A stretch of 36,377 bases of DNA from positions 1 through 36,377 of the forward strand of contig JAUNNN010000023.1 in assembly GCA_030531435.1 (NCBI GenBank). Direction: 5' to 3'. The position numbers were made by a program, and so were the translations under genes. This DNA is from Lachnospiraceae bacterium. Its GTDB lineage: Bacteria > Bacillota > Clostridia > Lachnospirales > Lachnospiraceae. Positions 18,126 to 25,474 of the stretch are shown piece after piece (the stretch's first letter is position 1; each line of letters opens with the position of its first letter). The notes below the pieces were generated by a model. That model saw only the letters and a list, made by a program, of their open reading frames with translations, had not been told where the DNA came from and searched no databases.

Positions 18126-18198
18126 TTTAAATTAAATCCTCCTTGGAAATTATAATTCTCTATAAATATCTACCTATGGGCAGACACACTCAACGATG

Positions 18199-18227
18199 AT
18201 TTTACCACAAAATACTATCGTGGACAA
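18199..18227 (-). promoter_or_regulatory. Promoter of tig and the protease cluster
   Basis: TTGTCC (18222-18227), 17 bases, TAAAAT (18199-18204) on the minus strand. No CIRCE or CtsR-like repeat was seen. It lies back-to-back with the STAS promoter, with only 14 bases between the two -35 boxes. Confidence 0.72.
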
Positions 18228-18241
18228 GTATTACAAAATAT

Positions 18242-18270
18242 TTGAAAACTCTAGCGATTAAGTGTATAAT
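18242..18270 (+). promoter_or_regulatory. Promoter of the STAS-domain gene
   Basis: TTGAAA (18242-18247), 17 bases, TATAAT (18265-18270) on the plus strand, about 38 bases before the start codon. Confidence 0.82.
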
Positions 18271-18307
18271 CACCTTATCTAATTTGTTTAAAAAACGGAG
18301 AAAAATT

Positions 18308-18607
18308 ATGCAGATTAATAAGTCAGTAGATAATAATGTATTAAACGTTTCACTTTCAGGAAGACTTGATACAATGACAGCTCCAGAGCTTGAAGCAGCA
18401 GTTAAGACTGATCTTGAAAACGTTACATCAGCTGTCCTTGATTTAAAGGATCTTGAATACGTTTCATCAGCTGGTCTTCGTATTATTCTCACAATGCACA
18501 AGACGCTTGCTGGTAAAAATGGTCTTACAGTAAAGAATCCTAACGAAACTGTTGATGAAGTGTTTGATATTACAGGTTTCTCAGACATTCTCAATATTGA
18601 AAAATAA
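18308..18607 (+). CDS. STAS-domain anti-sigma factor antagonist-like protein
   Basis: A 99-residue single STAS domain, like SpoIIAA/RsbV. It opens with a beta strand (VLNVSLSGRLDTMTAPELEA) and has the hallmark LDLKDLEYVSSAGLRIILT (44-62), where Ser54 aligns with the phosphorylated Ser58 of SpoIIAA. The ATG at 18308 is chosen because CGGAG lies upstream; an in-frame TTG at 18242 is part of the -35 box and cannot be the start. Such proteins bind RsbW-type kinases in partner switching, but no ordinary RsbW or sigma gene is in the window. A general role in post-translational signalling is likely. Confidence 0.88.
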   Translation: MQINKSVDNNVLNVSLSGRLDTMTAPELEAAVKTDLENVTSAVLDLKDLEYVSSAGLRIILTMHKTLAGKNGLTVKNPNETVDEVFDITGFSDILNIEK

Positions 18608-18618
18608 TATTATATTCA

Positions 18619-18654
18619 AGAGGGACGCTTCTTTTGTCATATAGAGCGTCCCTC
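18619..18654 (+). repeat. Hairpin downstream of the STAS gene
   Basis: AGAGGGACGCT (18619-18629) and AGCGTCCCTCT (18644-18654) form a perfect 11-bp inverted repeat with a 14-base loop. No T run follows in either direction, so it is probably an RNA 3'-end stabilising structure upstream of the real terminator. Confidence 0.65.
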
Positions 18655-18667
18655 TGTCACATTTATA

Positions 18668-18707
18668 AAAAACACGTACCGTGGTATTAACTGTGGTACG
18701 TGTTTTT
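18668..18707. terminator. Bidirectional terminator between the STAS and Cys-rich genes
   Basis: AAAAACACGTACC (18668-18680) and GGTACGTGTTTTT (18695-18707) form a 13-bp stem with T-rich tails on both strands. It serves the converging genes ending at 18607 and 18706. Confidence 0.9.
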
Positions 18708-18963
18708 ATTTTGCATTTTTAATTCTGTCCGACAAATATTTCATTATTTCCTCATAATTATTCTTATTATGTGGGTAGGAGCACTTAGTACAATTCTTTA
18801 CAATAACTCCATTTTCTTTTTCTGAATATTCAGGATTGCCAAGGCATTTATCAAGAAAATACATAGGACAGTAACAAAATAGACAATTAAGCTCATCTAT
18901 TCCCTTATGGCACGGATAATATTTACATTCTGTATTTTCAAAAAATTTATACGAATTTTCCAT
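18706..18963 (-). CDS. Cysteine-rich small domain protein
   Basis: An 85-residue protein matching the Cys-rich small domain family (PF04071, from memory). The pattern is YKFFENTECKYYPCHKG (5-21), then NCLFCYCPMYFLDKCLG (26-42) and a final CTKCSYPHNKNNY. The eight-cysteine, His-bearing arrangement suggests metal binding, perhaps Zn or an Fe-S cluster; the function is not known. No ribosome binding site precedes the ATG, but a TATAAT lies 6 bases upstream, so the message may be leaderless. It shares the bidirectional terminator with the STAS gene. Confidence 0.82.
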   Translation of the reverse strand: MENSYKFFENTECKYYPCHKGIDELNCLFCYCPMYFLDKCLGNPEYSEKENGVIVKNCTKCSYPHNKNNYEEIMKYLSDRIKNAK

Positions 18964-18969
18964 ATAATT

Positions 18970-18975
18970 ATTATA
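18970..18975 (-). promoter_or_regulatory. Candidate -10 box for a leaderless message
   Basis: TATAAT on the minus strand ends 6 bases before the ATG of the Cys-rich protein, so transcription would begin at or within a base or two of the start codon. No good -35 was found 16-18 bases upstream. Confidence 0.45.
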
Positions 18976-18995
18976 TCATATATTTATTGTTCTAT

Positions 18996-19024
18996 TTGAA
19001 TTTATCTCATACGAGATATAAAAT
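18996..19024 (+). promoter_or_regulatory. Promoter of the DJ-1 family gene with palindrome in its spacer
   Basis: TTGAAT (18996-19001), 17 bases, TAAAAT (19019-19024) on the plus strand. The spacer holds a perfect inverted repeat, TATCTC-ATAC-GAGATA, at 19003-19018. Regulators that bind between -35 and -10 include MerR types, which usually prefer 19-base spacers, and simple repressors. Confidence 0.75.
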
Positions 19025-19061
19025 AGTGATATAAAAGGTATTATTTCGAAAGGTGGTTTAT

Positions 19062-19616
19062 ATGGCAAAAAATGTATATCTTTTCTTAGCTGAAGGATGT
19101 GAAGAATGTGAAGCTCTAATCACAGTAGATATATTAAGACGTGGTGGTGTAGATGTTACAACAGTATCTATTTCAGATTCAGAGTACATCACAAGCTCTC
19201 ACAACATAACCTTCAAGGCTGATGCAAAATTATCTGAAATAAATAAAGATGCCGCTGACATGCTTATATTACCTGGCGGCATGCCTGGTACAAACAATCT
19301 CATGGCATGCAAAGAGCTTACAGATCTTGTAGTAAAATATAATACAGCAGGTAAGCGTATCGCGGCAGTTTGTGCTGCTCCAACTATTTTTGGTCAGCTT
19401 GGTTTATTAAATGGTAAACGTGCCACATGTTTTAAGGGTATGGAAGATAAGCTTACAGGTGCAATCGTTTCTGAAGAACAGGTTGTAACTGACGGGACTA
19501 TAACTACTTCAAGGGGACTTGGAACTACAATACCATTTGCTCTTGAGCTGTTAAAACTCCTTGTATCAGAAGAGGCAGCGAACATGATTTCAAGTAAAAT
19601 CATATACACTGCCTAA
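19062..19616 (+). CDS. DJ-1/PfpI family protein
   Basis: A 184-residue member of the DJ-1/YajL/ThiJ group. The nucleophile elbow is AAVCAAPTIFG with Cys104, and the partner glutamate that lowers its pKa is in AEGCEECEAL (Glu17). The oxyanion region is LPGGMPGTNNL (70-80). Members act as glyoxalases, deglycases or redox-sensing chaperones; the exact activity cannot be told. The ATG at 19062 is chosen because AAAGGTGG lies upstream; the in-frame GTG at 19053 overlaps that ribosome binding site. The gene converges on the MscS gene with only 3 bp between the stop codons. Confidence 0.93.
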   Translation: MAKNVYLFLAEGCEECEALITVDILRRGGVDVTTVSISDSEYITSSHNITFKADAKLSEINKDAADMLILPGGMPGTNNLMACKELTDLVVKYNTAGKRIAAVCAAPTIFGQLGLLNGKRATCFKGMEDKLTGAIVSEEQVVTDGTITTSRGLGTTIPFALELLKLLVSEEAANMISSKIIYTA

Positions 19617-19619
19617 TCA

Positions 19620-21062
19620 TTAGTTTTCTACTTTAATTGTAATTCTAAATAGGATTTTATTTCTCTTAACTGAGATTTTCATTTCATCGGCAAGTTTGTT
19701 AAGTACAGATTTGCCGATTTCTATATCCTGTCCACTATGACTTTCATACTCTTTCAAAGACCAGTCATATGTATCATTATTCTTTTTGATGAACTTATCC
19801 ATTCCCTTTTCGAGCTTACCAGATGCCGAGTTACTCATAATCATCATTGAATCAATGGCTTTTGTAATAACACCACTTAATCCAGAATATACATCTTTTT
19901 CGGCATTTTCTGTACTCTTTAGAATCTGGGTCCTTGTACGATAATCAACTTTCGCATCTGCATCATAACACATCATATAGCTGTCGTCATTCTCAACTCT
20001 TTCAATATAGAATGTGCCACCATATATTTCTTTGACACATCTCATTATTGAGAACAATTCTTCAGCAACAAGTCTCATGCGAAGCCTTGTTTTTTTGCTA
20101 AGGTTCTCTGAACCCGCATACCTCTCAGCCTCATTGATAGCTAAAATAAATGAATCATCCGATGAATCGATAATGCATTTCTTTGATACTTCGGCTCCCT
20201 TTCCTAATTCATAAGTCTTTTTGTACTGCAGGAAGTCTTTTGTGTCAGCACCATCTGGCACTACTGTTCCATTATTTACAGTTGATGGATCAACGTTATA
20301 TATAACCTTTATACCAAGTGGGAACTGAACATTATTTTCATAGAAAACATCCTGAACAACAGCATAGCTTGTGCGCCTTACAAGAGGCTTTTTATCAGCT
20401 CTGCAATGAACTCTCAGCTTGTATGTAATCCAGCTTTCTCCAAGTTCCTGCGTATTTTGAAAGTCACAGCTGTATACAAATTTTAAACGTTCTATTTTCT
20501 TAGCTGCTTCTTTACTTATACTTCGGCCTACATATAAATCTGTGTCATATCCAACTGGAACATCTATATCTACCCAATCAGATGCAAGTGCAATTTGAGT
20601 AATATTACGGTTACACACAGACATTGTTGATTCATCATCCATCATAAAGAGCTTTGTAGTCTTTATATTAAATGAAACAACCTTACCCTCTCTGCCTTCA
20701 TAAACAACTACATCTCCAGGTGCAAAATAATTTTCAAACATTATGGAAATACCCATAACTATATCTTTCAAGAAGTCCTGAAGTGCAAAGCTGGCTACAA
20801 CACCAGCGATACCAAGACTGGCAAAATACTTTCCTACATTAACACCGTTAATAGAAAGAATAACTAAAAGGACAATAACAAAAATCAAAAAGTTAATGAA
20901 CGAAAATATTGCCTTTGTACTATGGTACCAGCTTAAATTTTCTGACTTAGGCTTAAGGTATTTATTGTCTACGGTCTTTATGAATACTAACAGAAGTATT
21001 CCAACAACTAAAACCGTAATAGATTCAAAAAATTTTGCTGAAATAAAATACTGGGCACTCAT
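19620..21062 (-). CDS. MscS-family mechanosensitive channel with novel C-terminal domain
   Basis: A 480-residue protein. Three membrane helices are expected (about 12-30, 52-72 and 78-110), the last being the MscS pore helix with GIAGVVASFALQDFLKDIVM (84-103). The beta domain follows (MFENYFAPGDVVVYEGREGK, 108-127) and the alpha/beta vestibule continues to about 260. Residues 296-480 are not part of MscS: they resemble the 195-aa protein encoded just upstream. Shared anchors are EEL (334-336), GGTFYIE (348-354), the VYSGLSGVITKAID stretch (391-404), YDWSLKEYE (432-440) and VLNKLADEMKIS (453-464). The extension is vaguely RsbW/GHKL-like but lacks an N-box asparagine. TAGGTGAT precedes the start, 10 bp after the upstream stop. 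The channel should open under membrane tension; the extension may gate it or recruit a partner. Confidence 0.88.
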   Translation of the reverse strand: MSAQYFISAKFFESITVLVVGILLLVFIKTVDNKYLKPKSENLSWYHSTKAIFSFINFLIFVIVLLVILSINGVNVGKYFASLGIAGVVASFALQDFLKDIVMGISIMFENYFAPGDVVVYEGREGKVVSFNIKTTKLFMMDDESTMSVCNRNITQIALASDWVDIDVPVGYDTDLYVGRSISKEAAKKIERLKFVYSCDFQNTQELGESWITYKLRVHCRADKKPLVRRTSYAVVQDVFYENNVQFPLGIKVIYNVDPSTVNNGTVVPDGADTKDFLQYKKTYELGKGAEVSKKCIIDSSDDSFILAINEAERYAGSENLSKKTRLRMRLVAEELFSIMRCVKEIYGGTFYIERVENDDSYMMCYDADAKVDYRTRTQILKSTENAEKDVYSGLSGVITKAIDSMMIMSNSASGKLEKGMDKFIKKNNDTYDWSLKEYESHSGQDIEIGKSVLNKLADEMKISVKRNKILFRITIKVEN

Positions 21063-21072
21063 TTATCACCTA

Positions 21073-21660
21073 TTAAATATCTGCAACTACGCTAATATCA
21101 ATTCTCTTATTTCTATATGAAATAATAATATCTTTTGACATTTTCTTTAATACAGGGATTTCAAGTTCATCCCATCTGTCCACTTTAGCGTCTCTTTGCA
21201 AATCTTCCTCGTATTTTGAAAGTGACCACTCAAAAGCACTTGGTTCAATCAATTCTACACCAGAAATAGGAGCATCCATCTGCATAACATCTGGAGAATT
21301 ACCTGCTGCCTCAAACAGTTTTTCAAACACATCTACAGTCTTATTTACAAGACCTTTTAAGCCTTTATATTCTGTATTTTTAGAAGTCTGATCAAATACT
21401 GCTTTTGCTCTATCACCTATAACAGTCTTAGCAGCAAATTTCACTGCATAGTCACAGTCTTTTTCAATCCAGAAGCGTCCATTCTCAATAGTAAGCATGC
21501 TGTCTACCATTCCTAAAAGCTCTTCACCAATAAGACGAAGCTTTTCTGATTTAGCACTATCAAGGTTTTCATACTTTGAAAACTCAACTATTTCATTAAG
21601 AGCACGCTCAACATCATGCATATTGCCTTCAATAGGACAAATAAGTGATTTTATACTCAT
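21073..21660 (-). CDS. Unknown 195-aa protein homologous to the MscS C-terminal extension
   Basis: I do not recognise a named family. It is soluble, with no signal peptide or membrane helix. By eye it matches residues 296-480 of the MscS-family protein encoded next: GEELLGMV (45-52), NGRFWIE (60-66), TEYKGLKGLVNKTVD (96-110), FEWSLSKYEE (143-152) and VLKKMSKDIIIS (170-181). The predicted helix-strand pattern recalls RsbW-type ATPases, with EEL in the position of the N-box, but the Mg-binding Asn and the DxGxG box are absent, so ATP binding is unlikely. It lies 20 bp after the chemoreceptor gene and 10 bp before the channel gene, so all three should be co-expressed. An adaptor role is an inference. 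Confidence 0.8.
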   Translation of the reverse strand: MSIKSLICPIEGNMHDVERALNEIVEFSKYENLDSAKSEKLRLIGEELLGMVDSMLTIENGRFWIEKDCDYAVKFAAKTVIGDRAKAVFDQTSKNTEYKGLKGLVNKTVDVFEKLFEAAGNSPDVMQMDAPISGVELIEPSAFEWSLSKYEEDLQRDAKVDRWDELEIPVLKKMSKDIIISYRNKRIDISVVADI

Positions 21661-21680
21661 TTTTTCTCTCGCTTTTATAA

Positions 21681-23369
21681 TTATTCTTTAAATGCCTTAA
21701 TTGCTTCATTAAGTGAAACAGCCATTTCTGACATATCGTCAGATCTGCCTGAAATATCACTGATATTTGAGCTAAGACCTGTAACAGAAGCTGTAACCTC
21801 TTCATTTGAAGCTGCATTTTCTTCTGAAATTGCTGAAAGGTCAGATACAGCTGAAATAGCTGCTTCCTTAGCAGTTGCAAGCTTTGTTGTTTCATTTGAA
21901 ATCTGATCAATCTGCATTATTGAATTATCAATCATATCCTTAAGCTTAAGGAATGAATCCTGAGTTGTCTTAACCTTAGACTGTTCTTCGTTAATGATTT
22001 CTTTAATCTTCTCTGTAAGAGATGCTGACTGTTTAGAAAGTTCAATGATGTTATTTGCAATTGCATCAATCTGGCTTGCACTGTCAGATGACTGTGTAGC
22101 AAGTGAACCAATTTCCTGAGCAACTACTGCGAAACCTCTACCAGCCTCACCAGCTCTTGCTGCCTCAATAGAAGCGTTAAGAGAAAGAAGGTTTGTCTGT
22201 GATGAAATATCGTTGATAAGTTTTGTTGCATTTGATACATCGTTAATAGCTGTTGTAAGTGTATCCATATGCTGTGCAATCGCTTCAACTGCTTCAACAG
22301 ATCTTTCAGATGATGCATATACATCTTTGATATCTTCTGCAGCCTCATCAGAAATATTGTTCATGCTTGCTGATGAAGCATTAAGAGCATCAACTGCACC
22401 ACTGATTGTCTCAATGTTTCCACCAATTTCAATGATATTTGAATTAAGATCCTGAACTGCTTCAGCCATTGACTGTGCTGCTGTTGCAAGTTCATCAACT
22501 GCTGATGTAATCTGCATTGCTCCATCAGCTGATGTATTACAAAGACCATTTGTATCATTTACGCTATCTGTAAGATTTGAAGACGCACTTCTGATTTCAT
22601 TAACAATTGTTCTTAAATTGTCCTGAAGCACTACAGCTGCATCTGCAATTTCTTTTGTCTCTACGATAGGGCTCTTTGCACTCATTTCGTTATTGAGATA
22701 ACCCTCTGAAAGTTTCTTTGTAAATTCAGCAATCTGTTTAAGTGGCTCTGCAATTATTTTTGCTACAAATAATCCTACTGCGAGAAGTATAGCAGCCACT
22801 ATAACGCCACAAAGAACACCACGTAATGTAAGTTTACTACACTCTGATAATGCTTCTTTTTCATCTGCTGTTACTACAACAATTTCTCTTGCTCTTGTAA
22901 TACCATAACCAGCGTATTTAATTGCACCTTTATATTCATAAGCCATTGCGCCGTCATCAGGTATCTTACCTGTTTCAAGTTCTGCAACAAGGGCTTTTAC
23001 ACATTCGTTCTCAACAGGATTTCCGATTTTATCCTGTGATGGATGGTAAAGCATACGTCCATCTCTTTTTACAATGTATACGTATGAGCCAGGCATACCA
23101 TCAAGCTTTTCTTCACCAAACATTTTATTAACCTGTTCATATGGAAGAATTTCTGCTGAACCAGTTTTTTCAAGTTCATACTTTGCTCGAATTGCTTCTG
23201 CCTGAATGTAATTCAACACTCTGTTCTTAATGATTTCTTCTGAAGCTGGAAGAGTAAGTAACATGATAGATACTACTGATACAACTACAGAAATAAGAAT
23301 TGTTAATACAATTGTTAAGAAGAAATTTAGTTTAATACCATTCTTCTTTGAAGTTTTAATCTTTGCCAT
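21681..23369 (-). CDS. Methyl-accepting chemotaxis protein with Cache-type sensor
   Basis: A 562-residue transmembrane receptor. TM1 is at about 14-38, then an extracytoplasmic single-Cache-like domain (40-180, with [20 protein letters not shown]), TM2 (182-206), HAMP (207-260) and a long helical signalling domain. The hairpin tip is the standard [20 protein letters not shown] (391-410) continuing [17 protein letters not shown] (411-427), which docks CheA and CheW. There is no C-terminal CheR-tethering pentapeptide. No che genes are nearby. It heads an operon with the 195-aa protein and the MscS-family channel, behind its own promoter. The ligand is unknown; Cache domains often sense small metabolites such as amino acids or carboxylates. 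Confidence 0.95.
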   Translation of the reverse strand: MAKIKTSKKNGIKLNFFLTIVLTILISVVVSVVSIMLLTLPASEEIIKNRVLNYIQAEAIRAKYELEKTGSAEILPYEQVNKMFGEEKLDGMPGSYVYIVKRDGRMLYHPSQDKIGNPVENECVKALVAELETGKIPDDGAMAYEYKGAIKYAGYGITRAREIVVVTADEKEALSECSKLTLRGVLCGVIVAAILLAVGLFVAKIIAEPLKQIAEFTKKLSEGYLNNEMSAKSPIVETKEIADAAVVLQDNLRTIVNEIRSASSNLTDSVNDTNGLCNTSADGAMQITSAVDELATAAQSMAEAVQDLNSNIIEIGGNIETISGAVDALNASSASMNNISDEAAEDIKDVYASSERSVEAVEAIAQHMDTLTTAINDVSNATKLINDISSQTNLLSLNASIEAARAGEAGRGFAVVAQEIGSLATQSSDSASQIDAIANNIIELSKQSASLTEKIKEIINEEQSKVKTTQDSFLKLKDMIDNSIMQIDQISNETTKLATAKEAAISAVSDLSAISEENAASNEEVTASVTGLSSNISDISGRSDDMSEMAVSLNEAIKAFKE

Positions 23370-23430
23370 GAGAAATACCGTCCTTTCAATCCTTTGAATA
23401 AAATTTTCTCTGTCCCCAAAGTTATCATAT

Positions 23431-23459
23431 ATTATACCATTTAATTTACATAATGTAAC
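23431..23459 (-). promoter_or_regulatory. Promoter of the chemoreceptor-MscS operon with overlapping palindrome
   Basis: TATAAT (23431-23436) with GTTACA (23454-23459) 17 bases upstream on the minus strand. The perfect inverted repeat TTACAT-A-ATGTAA (23446-23458) covers most of the -35 box and is a plausible repressor site. Confidence 0.65.
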
Positions 23460-23460
23460 T

Positions 23461-23493
23461 AAAAAGATGATTTTTTATGCAAAAATCATCTTT
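23461..23493 (-). terminator. Terminator of the SGNH hydrolase gene
   Basis: AAAGATGATTTTT and AAAAATCATCTTT arms (23463-23475 and 23481-23493) with a 5-base loop, followed by TT on the minus strand. It separates the SGNH gene from the chemoreceptor promoter. Confidence 0.85.
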
Positions 23494-23579
23494 CTTTGTG
23501 TTTTATGTAAACTTACGTTTTATTCTTCAACATTATCTTGTGGAATGCCTTCATCTGAACCACTAGAAGTATATGAGAG

Positions 23580-25142
23580 TTACTCCTCAGATGCAGACTC
23601 TGATTCTGGTTCTGGCGTAGATTCTGGTTCAGGTTCAGGCTCAGGTTCTGGCTCTTTTTCTGGTGTTGGCTCAGGAGTTGATTCCTGAGGTTGATCAACA
23701 TTACCATTGCCCTGATTATCTGAATCTCCACTTTCTGGTTCTGAATCTGGCTCTGGCACTTCAGGCTTAGGTGCTTCAGGCTGTGCTGGTGGTGTAACAG
23801 GTTCTACTGGCTTCTGCTGTACGACTGGTGCTGGTTCTTCATGCTTCTTTTCCTTCTTTGGAATATCCTCAGTCCTTGTTTCGCCACATCCTGTACATCT
23901 ATATACTCTTTTACCTTTTTCATCCTCAGTTGGCTGCTTTTCTACAGAACCTGAATCCCATGTGTGGGAATGTTGCACTACTGGCTCTGGCTCAGGTGTT
24001 GTAACCTGTGTAGATGATGAACTATTTACATCTGGAAGAACAGAAGGTAGCGTAACATTTGTGTCTTTATCAGACATATCTCCAAATGCCTTTGGATCAT
24101 GACTTATTTTTCCATCACCACTTATTACATAAACTGTTCCTTTTTGTTTTGGTACGGCCTTTAATGGTTTAGGTCTAGTATCCTCTGTTATATAACTATG
24201 GGTACGGAAATAAGTAAACATTCCTTCAAATCCGACCTTTGTAATATGAATTCCATCATTCACAGTACAGTCATCTTTTGCAAAACCTGTTTCTGGATCT
24301 TTTAATACACTTGCAGAATCAAGGAATTTATATCCGAGCTCTTCTGCCATTTCAGCTAATGCCACATTATATTTATCTACCATTGTCATAGATAATGATG
24401 GATAGTGATTGACCTTGTGAAATGGTGGCACCGCATTTATAAGAATGTCTGCATAGCTGTACGCTTCGTGAATTTGACCAAGAACTTCCTTATACTTCTT
24501 AATGAATGTATCTACATCCATTCCACCTGCATTATTTGTACCAAATGTAATAATGATACGTCTTGGCTGCATTATTTTTACGGCCTCTATCATCGTAACT
24601 GGTGACGAATAGCCCTCAAATTCAATACACTTAAGAGTCGGTACAGACTGAATTCCCATACCAGTTACAGCTAGTGTATTTTCTAGTGAAGTATAGCCAT
24701 AATTCATCATACGAACAGTATTCGAATCGCCAATAAAAAGAGTTTCATTAATATACTCTTCTCCTGCATCTTCACTTTCCGCTGCAATAGTATCTTTAAG
24801 CTTTTCAGTATCTATTTTTACAGCATCTTTATCATAATTTTCGTCTGTTGGTGGAATAAAATCAGATGTGTTATAAGATTCTTCTACCGTATTTTCATTA
24901 ACTGCAGTATTTTGTATATCGCTATGTTTTCCCTTTGTAACTAAAAGGCACATAGAAAACACAAATACAATAAAAATACAACAAGAACCAATGAACGCCT
25001 TCACTCTTGAAGTCATTCGTCTATTTGTAAGATCATCTCCCAGATCCTTTAATGACAGTTTCATATCATCATTTATCTGGTCAAGCTTTGTCTTTACTTT
25101 TTTAATAAAATCCTTAATCTTCTGGATTAGAATCGTCCCCAT
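23580..25142 (-). CDS. Membrane-anchored SGNH/GDSL hydrolase with Pro/Glu-rich tail
   Basis: A 520-residue protein with a cytoplasmic, charged N-terminus, one membrane helix (about 49-68) and an outside SGNH domain (about 130-320). Blocks: FIGDSNTV with nucleophile Ser140, FGTNNAGG with Asn203, and NDGIH with Asp296 and His299. It probably removes acyl groups from cell-wall or exopolysaccharide sugars. A segment with HSHTWDSGSV and YRCTGCGETRTEDIP (391-427) matches a Cys-pair motif common in clostridial surface proteins. Then come Pro/Ala and Pro/Glu repeats to the end. The stop at 23580-23582 is followed in frame by 19 more sense codons. The start overlaps the 105-aa gene by 29 bases and has no clear ribosome binding site, so it may be translationally coupled. 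Confidence 0.85.
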   Translation of the reverse strand: MGTILIQKIKDFIKKVKTKLDQINDDMKLSLKDLGDDLTNRRMTSRVKAFIGSCCIFIVFVFSMCLLVTKGKHSDIQNTAVNENTVEESYNTSDFIPPTDENYDKDAVKIDTEKLKDTIAAESEDAGEEYINETLFIGDSNTVRMMNYGYTSLENTLAVTGMGIQSVPTLKCIEFEGYSSPVTMIEAVKIMQPRRIIITFGTNNAGGMDVDTFIKKYKEVLGQIHEAYSYADILINAVPPFHKVNHYPSLSMTMVDKYNVALAEMAEELGYKFLDSASVLKDPETGFAKDDCTVNDGIHITKVGFEGMFTYFRTHSYITEDTRPKPLKAVPKQKGTVYVISGDGKISHDPKAFGDMSDKDTNVTLPSVLPDVNSSSSTQVTTPEPEPVVQHSHTWDSGSVEKQPTEDEKGKRVYRCTGCGETRTEDIPKKEKKHEEPAPVVQQKPVEPVTPPAQPEAPKPEVPEPDSEPESGDSDNQGNGNVDQPQESTPEPTPEKEPEPEPEPEPESTPEPESESASEE

Positions 25143-25431
25143 ATTGTTTCAGTATACTGTCTATATCATTCTGCATTCCAGTAAAAAATGCTCCACTGAA
25201 ATTTCCAAAGATAGTTGCATCACTATTCTCAGAAACACTTGTCATTTCAGTTTCTGGAAGAGAATCCCCATTGTCAGCAGTTGCCTCATCATCAACATTG
25301 AGACTCGCTTCAGCGTCTGCCAATGCCATTTCATCAGCAGTTTCACCTACATAGCACTTATCTCCTATGCTGTACTGTCCGTTTTTAAATATAGTTGTCT
25401 GTCTGGCAAATGCCTTCTGTAAGTAACTCAT
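25114..25431 (-). CDS. Unknown acidic protein (105 aa)
   Basis: No family is recognised. The N-terminal part (MSYLQKAFARQTTIFKNGQY, then SIGDKCYVGETADEM) is moderately basic and then strongly acidic (about 33-75, rich in Asp, Glu, Ser and Ala). It ends with MQNDIDSILKQYGDDSNPED. There is no signal peptide or membrane helix. It overlaps the SGNH hydrolase start by 29 bases in another frame. Upstream there is no Shine-Dalgarno sequence. Its reality rests on the tight link to the SGNH gene and on protein-like composition, so the call is tentative. Confidence 0.5.
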   Translation of the reverse strand: MSYLQKAFARQTTIFKNGQYSIGDKCYVGETADEMALADAEASLNVDDEATADNGDSLPETEMTSVSENSDATIFGNFSGAFFTGMQNDIDSILKQYGDDSNPED

Positions 25432-25474
25432 ATCGTAATAATATCACAATTTTATTAGAACGCATAGTTTTACA

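Noticed and set aside
18242..18307. Longer N-terminus for the STAS protein from a TTG at 18242
   Set aside because: That codon is part of the -35 box and lies upstream of the predicted transcription start.
18619..18654. Hairpin as the sole terminator of the STAS gene
   Set aside because: It has no T run; the hairpin at 18668-18707 is the better terminator.
23600..23660. GGTTCA/GGCTCA short tandem repeats as a regulatory or phase-variable tract
   Set aside because: They encode the Pro-Glu tail in frame, and units of six bases would not shift the frame.
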